DNA of 29,360 bases, taken from JAADHY01 sp964428935. GTDB taxonomy: Bacteria > Planctomycetota > Planctomycetia > Planctomycetales > Planctomycetaceae. This document shows positions 16,262 through 25,156 of the stretch, one piece after another. The translations under genes and the position numbers were made by a program. The notes below the pieces were generated by a model. That model was not told the origin of the DNA. It made no database searches and was given only the letters and a program-made list of their open reading frames with translations. The stretch covers positions 1 through 29,360 of the forward strand of contig CAYSAG010000026.1 in NCBI GenBank assembly GCA_964428935.1, in the 5' to 3' direction. Each line of letters begins with the position of its first letter. The stretch's first letter is position 1.

Positions 16262-17307
16262 GGGTCCGAGCCGAACAAGCGTTGGAACTGAGGCGTCGTC
16301 TTCACTTCGAAGCCGCCGCCCTGCTTTCGCACGACCAACAACACGGCCAGCTTCTGCCGGACCGAGAAATTATAGCCCTCCACTGGCCCGAGCACCATGA
16401 GGGCCGTCGCCAGCGCGTCGGCCGTCATGCACCGGTCGGCAACGACCGTGACCGACGCCAAATGCCACTCAACCGGACGACCCGTACGAGGGTCGATCTC
16501 GTGCGAGTAGCGCCGTCCATCGACCTCGAAGTAGTTTCGGTAGTCCCCAGACGTCGCGACCGCCCGGTCGCCCGGCTCCAGCACTTTCATGATGGCCATG
16601 CCCGACGGGTCCGGCTGCTCGATCCCGATTCGCCAGGGAGTTCCGTCGGCCTTCCGGCCTTTGGTCCGTGTCTCGCCACCAATTTCGACCAAGTAGTCCG
16701 CCGCTCCGAGGGATTCCAAGTACTCGGCCACCCGGTCCACAGCGTAGCCCTTGGCAATGGCGGAAAGGTCCAAACTGAGCTCGGGCAAGTCTTTTCGCAG
16801 TGCCGGCGGCTCCAGCCGGACGTGCAAATGCTGGTAGCCGACCCGCTGCTTCGCCGCCTGAATTTCCTCGTCTGCGGGAATCTTCCGTTTGGGCTCTTTC
16901 GGCCCGAAATGCCACAAGTTGACCAATGGAGCGACCGTGACGTCGAAGGCACCTCCTGTCAATTGGCTGACCCGCTGCGCTTCAGCCACGACCGTCGCCG
17001 TCTCGCGACTCACGGGAAACCAATCCGTCGAGCGGCTTTGGCTGAAGCGAGAAACCTCCGAGTCCGCAAGGTACGTGGACATCAGCCCGTTCAGGCGGTC
17101 CAACAGCCGGTCGACATCCCGGTGGATGTCTTTCAATTGCCGGCCGGGTGGCACGCGAGCCAGCTTGACGGAGTAGGTGGTTCCCATGGTCAGGCCGACA
17201 AAACCGACCACGTTAGGCTGGGTCGCTCCCGACCCCTGGGCGCACCCGACCAAAAGAACCAGCAACCAGACCACCAGCGTCAGCCGACAGAGACGGATTG
17301 CAGACAT
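16258..17307 (-). CDS. apbE: FAD:protein FMN transferase (lipoprotein)
   Basis: Transfers FMN from FAD onto a Thr of target proteins. Here the targets are NqrB and NqrC, whose genes lie just upstream. The 349-residue product starts with a lipoprotein signal ending LLVGC, so Cys22 should be lipidated, placing the enzyme on the outer face of the membrane. Conserved elements are GLTMGTTYSVKL, GGAFDVTVAPLVNLWHFGP, LDLSAIAKGYAVDRVAEYLES, YLVEIGGETRTKG, SHEIDPRTGRPV and the metal-site region MTADALATALMVLG. The ATG at 17307 was chosen because it yields the lipobox at the right place; the open frame upstream has no family similarity. GGGAG lies about eleven bases before it. It follows nqrF by 101 bases and overlaps nqrM by four. 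Confidence 0.96.
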   Translation of the reverse strand: MSAIRLCRLTLVVWLLVLLVGCAQGSGATQPNVVGFVGLTMGTTYSVKLARVPPGRQLKDIHRDVDRLLDRLNGLMSTYLADSEVSRFSQSRSTDWFPVSRETATVVAEAQRVSQLTGGAFDVTVAPLVNLWHFGPKEPKRKIPADEEIQAAKQRVGYQHLHVRLEPPALRKDLPELSLDLSAIAKGYAVDRVAEYLESLGAADYLVEIGGETRTKGRKADGTPWRIGIEQPDPSGMAIMKVLEPGDRAVATSGDYRNYFEVDGRRYSHEIDPRTGRPVEWHLASVTVVADRCMTADALATALMVLGPVEGYNFSVRQKLAVLLVVRKQGGGFEVKTTPQFQRLFGSDP

Positions 17308-17408
17308 GCGTCGCCAAGCTCCCACATGAGCGGACCGGTAGAGCGCTTCCTGCGTCCGCGTCCGAGAAAAAAGCGCACCCCGGCGGAACGGCACCGGCCG
17401 GTCGTTGC

Positions 17409-18629
17409 CTACCCGCCGAAGTCGTCGTAAAGAATGTTCTCCGGCTCCACCCCCAAGCTGTCCAGCATGCGCAGGCACGCTTTCAACATGAGCGGCGGAC
17501 CGCAAATGTAGTACTCACAGTCTTCCGGCGCCGGGTGGTCTTTCAAGTAGTTGTCGTAGAGCACCTGGTGGATGAAGCCGACCGGCCCGGTCCAATTGTC
17601 CTCGGGAAGCGGCTCGGACAAAGCCACGTGGAACGAGAAGTTGGGAAACTCCCGAGCCAGTTGCTCGAACTGCTCTTGGTAAAACAGCTCCCGCAAACTT
17701 CTCGCCCCGTACCAGTACGAGACTTTTCGCTTCGTCTTGCGTCGTTTGAAGAGCTCAAAGATGTGAGACCGAAGCGGCGCCATGCCTGCTCCGCCGCCAA
17801 TGTAGACCATTTCGGCGTCCGTTTCGCGAATGAAAAACTCACCGTAGGGGCCGGAGACCGTCAATTTGTCTCCCGGTTTGAGACTGAACAGGTAAGAGGA
17901 CATCTTGCCCGGCGGCGTCCCCTTGGGAGCGCGGGGAGGAGGCGTCGCGATCCGGACGTTCAACATGATGATGCCCTTCTCGTCCGGGTAGTTCGCCATA
18001 GAGTAAGCCCGGACGATCGGCTCGTCCACCCGCGACTCCAGCTCCCACAGGTTGTACTTGTCCCAGTCCGGGCGGTACTGCTCGTCGATGTCGAAATCGC
18101 GAAATCGAACGTGGTGCGGGGGAGCTTCCACCTGGACGTAGCCGCCCGGTCTGAACTCGAAATCCTCCCCCGGCGGCAACTCCAAAACCAACTCTTTGAT
18201 GAACGTGGCCACGTTCCGGTTGGATCGAACCGTGGTCACCCATTTCCGCGTCTGAAAGACCTCCGGCGGCACCTCGATCTTCATTTCCTGCTTGACCGAC
18301 ACCTGGCAGGCCAACCGCACGCCCTGCCTCGCCTCACGGTTGGTCACGTGAGCCCGTTCGGTCGGCAGAATGTCGCCGCCGCCCTCCACTACCTTGACCT
18401 TGCAAAGCCCGCACGTGCCGCCGCCCCCGCACGCAGACGGGATGAAAATTTCCTGAGCCGCCAGCGCCGTCAGCAGCTTACCCCCGGCCGGCACCTCGAT
18501 CCGTTTCTCTCCGTTGATCACGATCGGCACCGTTCCGCTGGGCACAAGCAGCCGCTTCGCCACCAGAATCAACACCACCAGCGCCAAAACCACGCCGGTG
18601 AACATGACGACTCCCAGTACGATTTCCAT
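17409..18629 (-). CDS. nqrF: Na+-translocating NADH:quinone reductase subunit F
   Basis: Electron-entry subunit of Na+-NQR: oxidises NADH on FAD and passes electrons through a 2Fe-2S cluster. The 406-residue product has an N-terminal membrane helix (about 3-25) and a plant-type ferredoxin domain with cluster ligands Cys67, Cys73, Cys76 and Cys108 (ACGGGGTCGLC and ACQV). The FAD-binding RAYSMANYP (207-215), the NADH-binding GGGAGMAP (278-285) and a C-terminal YICGPPLML (about 374-382) complete the reductase domain. The chain ends DDFGG. Length is that of the family. It is the sixth gene of the nqr operon, 104 bases after nqrE, with no strong Shine-Dalgarno sequence, and is followed by apbE. 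Confidence 0.98.
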   Translation of the reverse strand: MEIVLGVVMFTGVVLALVVLILVAKRLLVPSGTVPIVINGEKRIEVPAGGKLLTALAAQEIFIPSACGGGGTCGLCKVKVVEGGGDILPTERAHVTNREARQGVRLACQVSVKQEMKIEVPPEVFQTRKWVTTVRSNRNVATFIKELVLELPPGEDFEFRPGGYVQVEAPPHHVRFRDFDIDEQYRPDWDKYNLWELESRVDEPIVRAYSMANYPDEKGIIMLNVRIATPPPRAPKGTPPGKMSSYLFSLKPGDKLTVSGPYGEFFIRETDAEMVYIGGGAGMAPLRSHIFELFKRRKTKRKVSYWYGARSLRELFYQEQFEQLAREFPNFSFHVALSEPLPEDNWTGPVGFIHQVLYDNYLKDHPAPEDCEYYICGPPLMLKACLRMLDSLGVEPENILYDDFGG

Positions 18630-18733
18630 GGCTCGTTTTCGGTCTTCTCGATGAAGGTCCCTCGCCGCGGAACCCGCTCAGCAACCACCGCGGCCCGCCG
18701 TGGCACTCACCCTGGCCACGCAGCCAGCCACCT

Positions 18734-19345
18734 TCACAGCTGAATGCCGCCAAAGGCCATGAACGCTAAAGCAATCAACCCGACAGTAATGAAGGCGCTG
18801 CCGAGCCCCTTCAATCCATCCGGAATGTCGCTGTACTTCAACTTTTCCCGGACGCCAGCCAATGCCGTCACAGCCAACGCCCAACCAAATCCCGAACCAA
18901 ATCCGTAGACAACGCTCTCACCAAAACTGTAGTCCCGCTCGACCATCAGCAACGACCCGCCCAGGATCGCGCAGTTCACCGTGATCAAGGGTAGAAAAAT
19001 TCCCAAAGTTTGGTACAGCACCGGCACATAACGGTCCAACGTCATCTCGAGAATCTGAACCATCGCTGCGATCACCCCGATGTAGCTGATCAGACCGACA
19101 AACGTCAAATCCACATCGGGATAGCCGGCCCAAGCCAAAGCGCCTTTTCGCAGCAAATGGTTGTAAATCAAGTTGTTGACCGGAACCGTGATCGTCTGAA
19201 TCACCCAGACGGCGATCCCAAGCCCGACCGCTGTCTTGACCGACTTGGACATGGCCAGAAACGTGCACATGCCCAAGAAGAACGCCAGCGCCAGGTTCTC
19301 GATGAACACCGACTTCAAAAACAGACTGAAGTAATGCTCCAGCAT
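18734..19345 (-). CDS. nqrE: Na+-translocating NADH:quinone reductase subunit E
   Basis: Integral-membrane subunit that with NqrD forms an inverted-repeat pair holding an iron centre between half-helices. The 203-residue product is almost entirely hydrophobic, consistent with six membrane helices. It keeps the iron-ligand cysteines, Cys27 in FFLGMCTFLAMSKS and Cys125 in PLITVNCAILGGSL. LISYIGVIAAMVQILEM and GESVVYGFGSGFGWALAVTALAG are conserved too. Its ATG follows the nqrD stop by one base, so the two are translationally linked. Length and composition are normal for the family. Confidence 0.98.
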   Translation of the reverse strand: MLEHYFSLFLKSVFIENLALAFFLGMCTFLAMSKSVKTAVGLGIAVWVIQTITVPVNNLIYNHLLRKGALAWAGYPDVDLTFVGLISYIGVIAAMVQILEMTLDRYVPVLYQTLGIFLPLITVNCAILGGSLLMVERDYSFGESVVYGFGSGFGWALAVTALAGVREKLKYSDIPDGLKGLGSAFITVGLIALAFMAFGGIQL

Positions 19346-19346
19346 C

Positions 19347-19967
19347 TCAAGTCCGCTCCACCTGTTCCGGTTTGAACGTCCGCAGCACCCAGATGAAAAT
19401 GGCGATCAAGAAGAAGGCACTTGGCGGTAGCAACAGCAAGCCGTTCGGCACATACCAGCCGCCCTCGCCGACGGTCCGAAGCACGGTCCAGCCAAACAGC
19501 TTGCCAGAGCCGAACAGCTCGCGCGCGATCCCCACCGACAGCAACAACACGCTGTAGCCCAGCCCATTGCCGATCCCGTCCAAGAAGCTCAGCCACACGC
19601 TGTTCTTCATGGCGAAGCCCTCGGTCCGCCCCATCACGATGCAGTTCGTAATAATCAGCCCCACGAAGACCGAGAGCTGCTTGCTGATATTCACGAAAAA
19701 GGCCCGGAGAAACTGGTCTACCAGAATGACCAAAGAGGCAATGATGGTCATTTGCACGATGATTCGGATGCTGGCCGGGATGCGATGCCGGATCAACGCC
19801 ACAGCGGCGTTGGCGCATGCCACGACGAAAGTCACGGCGATGCACATCGTAATCGTCGTGTCCAGCTTCGTCGTGACCGCCAAAGCGGAACAGATCCCGA
19901 GCACCTGGACGGCGATCGGATTGTTGTCGAAAACCGGCGACCACAAAACTTCTCTTGCTTTGCTCAT
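19347..19967 (-). CDS. nqrD: Na+-translocating NADH:quinone reductase subunit D
   Basis: Integral-membrane subunit, structural partner of NqrE in the iron-containing, Na+-translocating core. The 206-residue product has about six hydrophobic helices. Iron-ligand cysteines are Cys26 in QVLGICSALAV and Cys109 in LIITNCIVMGRTEG. The N-terminal LWSPVFDNNPIAVQVLG segment is highly conserved in the family. The ATG overlaps the nqrC stop by four bases (ATGA), and the stop is one base before nqrE, so C-D-E should be translated as a coupled series. Confidence 0.98.
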   Translation of the reverse strand: MSKAREVLWSPVFDNNPIAVQVLGICSALAVTTKLDTTITMCIAVTFVVACANAAVALIRHRIPASIRIIVQMTIIASLVILVDQFLRAFFVNISKQLSVFVGLIITNCIVMGRTEGFAMKNSVWLSFLDGIGNGLGYSVLLLSVGIARELFGSGKLFGWTVLRTVGEGGWYVPNGLLLLPPSAFFLIAIFIWVLRTFKPEQVERT

Positions 19968-20755
19968 TGTCCCGACTCTTCACGCAGTTGCTGCAAGTAG
20001 GCCTTGAATCCCTGCTCGCCCAGCCAAAAGTGGATCATCCGAGTGACGCCCTTGGAGGTGAACGTAGCCCCGGACAGCCCGTCCACCTGGTAAGCAGCCT
20101 GACGGTCTGACGGGTTGACCTTTCCTTTGATCACCGACAGAGCGACGCGGCCGGTGTCGTCGTAGACTTTCTTTCCGCGCCACAAAGCTCGCCATCTCGG
20201 GTTGTCCACTTCGCCCCCCAGTCCGGGCGTTTCCCCGTGCTCGTAGAACGCGATCCCTCGGACCGTCTCCAAGTCACCTTCCAAGGCCAGGAACCCGTAC
20301 AACGTCGACCAGAGCCCTTTGCCGTAGATGGGCAGCACGACCAAATCCAGCTTGCCGTCTTTCCGCAACAGGTAGACAAAGACGTACTTTTCCCGTCGCC
20401 GGATGCCCGGCAGCGTGTTCGGTCCTTTTTTGGGAACCGGAACGCTCATTTTCGGATCAGCGGCTGCTTCGCGTGGGTCGTACGTTTCGATCAGACGCTC
20501 GTCTTCGATCCGCCGCGGGTGTTGCGGATCGGTCAGGTCGATCAGTTGCACTTCAAACTGTTTGAACTGCTCGTCGACCGGGCGGTTGGGGTCGTACAGG
20601 CCGGCGACCTGCAAAATGATCTTGCGCATCTCCTGTTTTTTGTTCGCCTCCTGGTACGGACGCAGCACCACGGCAGCCGTCGAGACCAGGAACGAACAGA
20701 CCAGGCACAAAGTGCCGGCCACGAAAAACGTGTTGCCAATCGAATCACGCTGCAT
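19964..20755 (-). CDS. nqrC: Na+-translocating NADH:quinone reductase subunit C
   Basis: Subunit carrying a covalently bound FMN on the outer face of the membrane. The 263-residue product has one N-terminal membrane helix (about 9-31) followed by a periplasmic FMN-binding domain. The flavinylation site is VDGLSGATFTSKGV, with the FMN-accepting Thr231 as the last residue of SGAT. LPIYGKGLWSTLYGFLAL and YEHGETPGLGGEVDNP are conserved family segments. The gene overlaps the end of nqrB by 11 bases and the start of nqrD by four. Modification by the ApbE encoded downstream is expected. Confidence 0.98.
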   Translation of the reverse strand: MQRDSIGNTFFVAGTLCLVCSFLVSTAAVVLRPYQEANKKQEMRKIILQVAGLYDPNRPVDEQFKQFEVQLIDLTDPQHPRRIEDERLIETYDPREAAADPKMSVPVPKKGPNTLPGIRRREKYVFVYLLRKDGKLDLVVLPIYGKGLWSTLYGFLALEGDLETVRGIAFYEHGETPGLGGEVDNPRWRALWRGKKVYDDTGRVALSVIKGKVNPSDRQAAYQVDGLSGATFTSKGVTRMIHFWLGEQGFKAYLQQLREESGQ

Positions 20756-22007
20756 AGCGCGCCAGCCTTTTTCGAATGTGAGCCTGAACGACGAAGTAAT
20801 CGATCAGCGGGGCGAACACGTTGCCGAAGAGGATCGCCAGCATGACCCCTTCCGGATACGCCGGGTTCACGACTCGGACCAGAATGGTCATCAACCCGAC
20901 CAGCGCCCCGTAGTACCACTTGCCGGTTTCCGTCATGGCCGCCGTGACCGGGTCGGTCGCCATGAACACAAAACCGAATGCCAAGCCGCCGGTCACCAGA
21001 TGCCAGGACGGCGGCATCAGAAACATGGGGTTCGAAAGCGAATCCATTTGGGTCAAGCCGATTACGTAGAGCACCCAGGCGAACACGTAGGAGCTCACGA
21101 AGCACGACAACATGATCCTCCACGATCCAATCCCCGTCGCGATCAGCACGGCGGCCCCGATCAGGCAGGCCAAAGCGGAAGTCTCGCCCATGGAGCCCGG
21201 AATGGTTCCTAGAAACGCCTGCGACCAGGTGACATGAATGGACTGCATGGTGTGAGCGAACTGTTCGGCCGCTGCGACGCCGTGCTGAATGGTGGAAACG
21301 GCTTGAGCTCCCAGCGGCGTCGCACGGGTAAATCCATCGACAGCCGTCCAAATGCTGTCGCCCGACATGTGTGCTGGGTAGGCGAAATAGAGAAACGCCC
21401 GGGCCGTCAGAGCTGGATTCAGGAAATTCCGCCCCGTCCCGCCGAACACTTCCTTTCCAAAAACCACACCGAAGCTGATGCCCAGGGCTACTTGCCACAA
21501 GGGGATCGTCGGCGGCAGCGTAAGCGGGAAAAGAAGGCCGGTGACCAGAAAACCTTCATTCACCTCGTGCTTCCGGACGCAGGCGAAAAGCAACTCCCAC
21601 GCACCGCCGACAATGTTGCACACCAAGTAAATAGGAATGAAGTACAGGGCCCCGTGCAGGAGATTGGACCAGAAGCTCTCGGACGAGCATCCCACGCCGA
21701 GCGACTGCAGCAATTCGGCCCGCCACCCCTCCGGAGCGCTCACACCCAGCTGTTCCAAGGCCAGATTCGCTTGGTACCCGGTGTTCCACATGGCCATGAA
21801 GACGCAGGGCAGCAGGGCCACGCACACGGTGATCATCATCCGCTTCAGGTCCATGCTGTCGCGGATGTGCGGAGCGGTCGTGGTGACCTTCCCGGGCGTG
21901 AACAGGAAGCTGTCGATGCCTTCGTAGAGAGGGTACAGTTTTTCGAGCTTACCCCCCTCTTGGAACAGCGGCTCCAAGCGATCGAAGAAGCGTCTCACCA
22001 GTTTCAT
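20745..22007 (-). CDS. nqrB: Na+-translocating NADH:quinone reductase subunit B
   Basis: Large membrane subunit carrying covalent FMN and riboflavin; it forms the main Na+ path. The 420-residue product has about ten membrane helices and conserved stretches such as VRKHEVNEGFLVTGLLFPL and FGKEVFGGTGRNFLNPAL (183-200). GSWRI, FMATDPV and VRVVNPAYPEG are further family segments. The flavinylation motif reads VDGFTRATPL (223-232) with acceptor Thr230. The usual motif is SGAT, so TRAT departs at the Ser and Gly positions while keeping the Asp, Ala and Thr. The ATG at 22007 was chosen because the family N-terminus begins there and nqrA ends 12 bases upstream; GGAAGGGTAGGG serves as ribosome site. 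Confidence 0.98.
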   Translation of the reverse strand: MKLVRRFFDRLEPLFQEGGKLEKLYPLYEGIDSFLFTPGKVTTTAPHIRDSMDLKRMMITVCVALLPCVFMAMWNTGYQANLALEQLGVSAPEGWRAELLQSLGVGCSSESFWSNLLHGALYFIPIYLVCNIVGGAWELLFACVRKHEVNEGFLVTGLLFPLTLPPTIPLWQVALGISFGVVFGKEVFGGTGRNFLNPALTARAFLYFAYPAHMSGDSIWTAVDGFTRATPLGAQAVSTIQHGVAAAEQFAHTMQSIHVTWSQAFLGTIPGSMGETSALACLIGAAVLIATGIGSWRIMLSCFVSSYVFAWVLYVIGLTQMDSLSNPMFLMPPSWHLVTGGLAFGFVFMATDPVTAAMTETGKWYYGALVGLMTILVRVVNPAYPEGVMLAILFGNVFAPLIDYFVVQAHIRKRLARYAA

Positions 22008-22018
22008 GGGCCCGTGCC

Positions 22019-23362
22019 CTACCCTTCCTTCTCGATTCGGTCCAAAACGGTTCGCAGGATCGGTCCGTAATCGTGTTTGCTCGGACAGACGAAACTGCAC
22101 AAGGCCAAGTCTTCCTCGTCCAGCTCCAGGCAGCCGAGCAGTTGAGCTTGCTCCGTGTCGCCGATGATCAGCGCCCGCAGCAGGAAAGTGGGCAGGATGT
22201 CCAGCGGCATGACCTGTTCGTAGACGCCGATCGGCACCATGGCTCGCGGGCTGCCCTCGAGCGATGTCGTGAAGTTGAACTTCTTCAGCTGTTTGCTCCA
22301 CGCCGACGCAAACACAGGCCGGACCGAGAACTTGTCGAAGCCCGGCCGCAGCCAGCCCAGCAGCTCACGCCGACGGCCCTCGAACAGCGCTGACACTTGC
22401 AAGTGGAAGCGGCCGAGGAAAGCGAAAGGCCCGGACGCCGTCCGCCCTGAAAGGACCGATCCGGAAACCACACGCACGTCTCCTTCGTGCAACTCGCCCT
22501 GCGTCAACTCCTCCAACGACGCCCCGACCCGCGTGCGCACGAGCCGCGGACTCTTGACCGCCGGACCGGCCAGCGACACAACCCGCCGAACGTCCAACCG
22601 GCCCGTCGTAAACAAGTGGCCGATTGCCAGGACGTCTTGGTAGTTCAGGTGCCAGACGGTTTTGTGATCGTCGACTGGGTCAAGGAAATGAATATGGGTT
22701 CCGGGAAGCCCGGCCGGGTGCGGACCGGCGAACTCTTCCACCCTGACGAAGTCCAAGTCGCGTCCCGGGATGTCCGCTTGCGGAGCGGTGCAGACAAAAA
22801 GAGGCCCGTCCGTGAGGTGGCGGAGCACGCGAAGGCCCGAAACGAAATCCTCCGGACGCTCCGACACGACCTTCTGCGGGTCGGCCGCCAAGGGGTTGGT
22901 GTCGATAGCGGTGACGAAGATGGAGTGCGGTACGGTGCCCGGCAGTGGAACTTTGCTGTAAGGACGCGTCCGCAACGTCGTCCAAAGGCCGGACTGAAGT
23001 AAAAGCTCCCTGACACGGTCGCGCGTCAGGGAGTCCAAGTCGGAGGGATGGTCGAAAACTTGCGGCTCCTCTTCCTCCGCCAGCTCGATCACAATCGACT
23101 GGAACCGGCGTTTCTCACCGCGGTGAATGGCCACGACCGTGCCGGCGCCGGGAGCCGTGTAGGCAATGTCGTGGCACCGTTTGTCGACGAAGAGTGTCTG
23201 TCCGAGCCTCACTTGGTCGCCGACGGCGACGACCATTTTGGGCTTCATACCCACGTAGTCGTCGCCGACCAAAGCCACGTGTCGGACCGCCGCTCCCCCC
23301 TCAATCTGCTGACGCGGCTCGTTTGCAATGGGAATGTCCAGTCCTCGTTGGATCGTGATCAT
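22019..23362 (-). CDS. nqrA: Na+-translocating NADH:quinone reductase subunit A
   Basis: Peripheral cytoplasmic subunit of Na+-NQR that takes part in quinone binding; it has no redox cofactor. The 447-residue product has the expected length. It begins MITIQRGLDIPIANEP and continues with a lipoyl-like barrel (VRHVALVGDDYVGMKPKMVVAVGDQVRLGQTLF, about 26-58). GAGTVVAIHRGEKRRFQSIVIEL follows, and a C-terminal segment ending in RTVLDRIEKEG. The ATG has only a weak purine stretch (GTGAAGCGG) upstream. As first gene of the operon it needs a promoter, presumably in the 170 bases after lpd. That gap contains TACACT on the minus strand (23470-23465) but no matching -35. Confidence 0.97.
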   Translation of the reverse strand: MITIQRGLDIPIANEPRQQIEGGAAVRHVALVGDDYVGMKPKMVVAVGDQVRLGQTLFVDKRCHDIAYTAPGAGTVVAIHRGEKRRFQSIVIELAEEEEPQVFDHPSDLDSLTRDRVRELLLQSGLWTTLRTRPYSKVPLPGTVPHSIFVTAIDTNPLAADPQKVVSERPEDFVSGLRVLRHLTDGPLFVCTAPQADIPGRDLDFVRVEEFAGPHPAGLPGTHIHFLDPVDDHKTVWHLNYQDVLAIGHLFTTGRLDVRRVVSLAGPAVKSPRLVRTRVGASLEELTQGELHEGDVRVVSGSVLSGRTASGPFAFLGRFHLQVSALFEGRRRELLGWLRPGFDKFSVRPVFASAWSKQLKKFNFTTSLEGSPRAMVPIGVYEQVMPLDILPTFLLRALIIGDTEQAQLLGCLELDEEDLALCSFVCPSKHDYGPILRTVLDRIEKEG

Positions 23363-23532
23363 GCTGGCTGCCGCTTCACTGCTTGCGAATTCTCACCAAC
23401 CACCTTTGGTAAAGATCCATAGCGTGGGCCAACACGCCGACCGGAAACCCGGCATGAAACCGATAGTGTAAACTTTGAGGCGGGTTTGTGTAGTGAACCG
23501 ATCGATTCCGCACAGTCACCGCGCCGAAACGC

Positions 23533-24954
23533 TCACTTGCGCGGGCGGAACAAGTGCGTTGCCGCACCATGGAGCGCCTCGGCAGCCTCCATGAGCGTTT
23601 CAGAAAGGGTTGGGTGAGCGTGAATGGATTCCATGAGGTCTCGGGCGACCGCGGCCGTTTCGACAGCCAGCACTCCCTCGGCAATCAGTTCACCCGCTCC
23701 GGGCCCGACAATGCCCACCCCGAGAACTCGCTCCGTTTCGGGGTCGAAAACCAACTTCGTCAGCCCTTCGGTTCGCCCCAGCGTTTGGGCTCGCCCCGAA
23801 GCCGCCCACGGAAACCGAACCACCTTCACTTTCCGGCCTGTCTGTTTCGCCTCCGTCTCGGTCAAGCCGCACCAGGCCACCTCCGGGTCCGTGAACACCA
23901 CGGCCGGAATTGCCACGTTGTCAAACTCGGCCGGCTCTCCGGCCAAAGCCTGAATCGCCACCTTTGCTTCGCGCGTGGCTTTGTGAGCCAGCATGGGCTG
24001 TCCCGCCACGTCGCCGACGGCCAGAATGGACGGGTCGTCCGTTCGCCCCTTGCGGTCGGTGCGGACGAAACCCTGCTGGTCGATCTGAACCTTGGTGTTT
24101 TCCAAACCCACGCCCTCGCTGTTCGGACGCCGCCCCACCGCAACCAAGACCATGTCGAAGATTTGCGGGGACTTCACCCCCTGCCCTTCCAACTCCGCCA
24201 CGATGCCGTTTTTCTGTGGCTTCAGGCTCTTGACGGTCGTCTTGACGCAAATGGCTTCGAACAAGCTTTCCAGTCGGCGGGCCAAGGGACGTACCAGGTC
24301 CCGGTCGGCCCCCGGCAACAGCCCCGGCAACATTTCCACCACCGTCACCCGACTGCCGAGCGCCGCGTAGACCGTCCCCAGCTCCAAGCCAATGTAACCA
24401 CCGCCAACGACCAGCAGTCGTCGTGGCAGAAGCGGCAGTTCCAGTGCACCGGTCGAGTCGACCACGCGCGGGTCGTCGACGTCCAACGCCGCGGGCCGTA
24501 CGGGCCGGGAGCCGGTCGCCACGACGGCGTGCCGGAACGTGCGCTGTGTCCGGCGGCCGTCCGGGTGCGTGAGCTCGACGGTGTTCGAGTTCACGAACCG
24601 AGCCCGCGCTTGAACCAGCTCCACCTTCCGCGCCCGGCACAACTGTCGAATTCCGCTCGTCAGGCGGTCCACCACGCTTTCTTTCCACGCTCGCAGCGCG
24701 TCCAGGTCGACCTTTGGAGTGCCGAACGTCACGCCCCAGCTTTTCGCCTCCCGAGCCTCCAGCAACAACCGAGCGACGTGCAGCAGGGCTTTCGACGGAA
24801 TGCACCCTCTGAGAAGACACACTCCGCCCGGCTTGGGGTCTTCCGTCACCAGCACGGTTTTCATTCCGTGGTCGGCCGCCTCGAACGCCGCCGGGTAACC
24901 GCCCGGACCCGCTCCGATTACCAGAACGTCGGCTTGTTCCGTTGTTGAACTCAT
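23533..24954 (-). CDS. lpd: Dihydrolipoyl dehydrogenase (E3)
   Basis: Reoxidises the dihydrolipoyl groups of E2 with FAD and NAD+, closing the pyruvate dehydrogenase cycle. The 473-residue product has the N-terminal FAD fold DVLVIGAGPGGYPAAFEAA (9-27), the redox disulfide GGVCLLRGCIPSKALL (Cys46, Cys51), an NAD fold LLVVGGGYIGLELGTVYAALG and SILAVGDVAGQPMLAHKA. The C-terminal dimer-interface pair His447 and Glu452 lies in HAHPTLSETLMEAAE. Length is typical. Its ribosome site is the best in the window: GGGGAGGTGA (24970-24961) six bases before the ATG. It follows aceF by about 200 bases, and the nqr operon begins 170 bases further on, so the NADH producer and the NADH consumer are adjacent. 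Confidence 0.97.
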   Translation of the reverse strand: MSSTTEQADVLVIGAGPGGYPAAFEAADHGMKTVLVTEDPKPGGVCLLRGCIPSKALLHVARLLLEAREAKSWGVTFGTPKVDLDALRAWKESVVDRLTSGIRQLCRARKVELVQARARFVNSNTVELTHPDGRRTQRTFRHAVVATGSRPVRPAALDVDDPRVVDSTGALELPLLPRRLLVVGGGYIGLELGTVYAALGSRVTVVEMLPGLLPGADRDLVRPLARRLESLFEAICVKTTVKSLKPQKNGIVAELEGQGVKSPQIFDMVLVAVGRRPNSEGVGLENTKVQIDQQGFVRTDRKGRTDDPSILAVGDVAGQPMLAHKATREAKVAIQALAGEPAEFDNVAIPAVVFTDPEVAWCGLTETEAKQTGRKVKVVRFPWAASGRAQTLGRTEGLTKLVFDPETERVLGVGIVGPGAGELIAEGVLAVETAAVARDLMESIHAHPTLSETLMEAAEALHGAATHLFRPRK

Positions 24955-25020
24955 TCCCGCTCACCTCCCCAGTAGTTCGTGCTCGAAGTGTGTTGTTCCA
25001 AGACGTCGCTGGTGACTGCA

Positions 25021-25071
25021 CGGACCGACTCCGTCGTGTCCGCTTCTTCGGCTTGCATTGCCGACGGTCCG
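25021..25071 (-). other. Nested inverted repeats in the aceF-lpd gap
   Basis: Outer arms CGGACCG (25021-25027) and CGGTCCG (25065-25071) enclose an inner hairpin TCGGC (25048-25052)/GCCGA (25060-25064) with a 7-base loop. The structure lies between the aceF stop and the lpd ribosome site. A role in transcript processing or differential expression is possible. No T run follows. Confidence 0.35.
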
Positions 25072-25156
25072 AGCCGACCGAACGGTTCGCACGACGGCAC
25101 CTTCGGAAGCTCTGTCTGCCGACCGCAGAAGGTCCGCGCCGGGACGCGCCGACACG

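Noticed and set aside
23465..23494. TACACT as the nqr operon promoter
   Set aside because: Only the -10-like hexamer fits; nothing like TTGACA lies at 16-18 bases, so it is mentioned under nqrA but not called.
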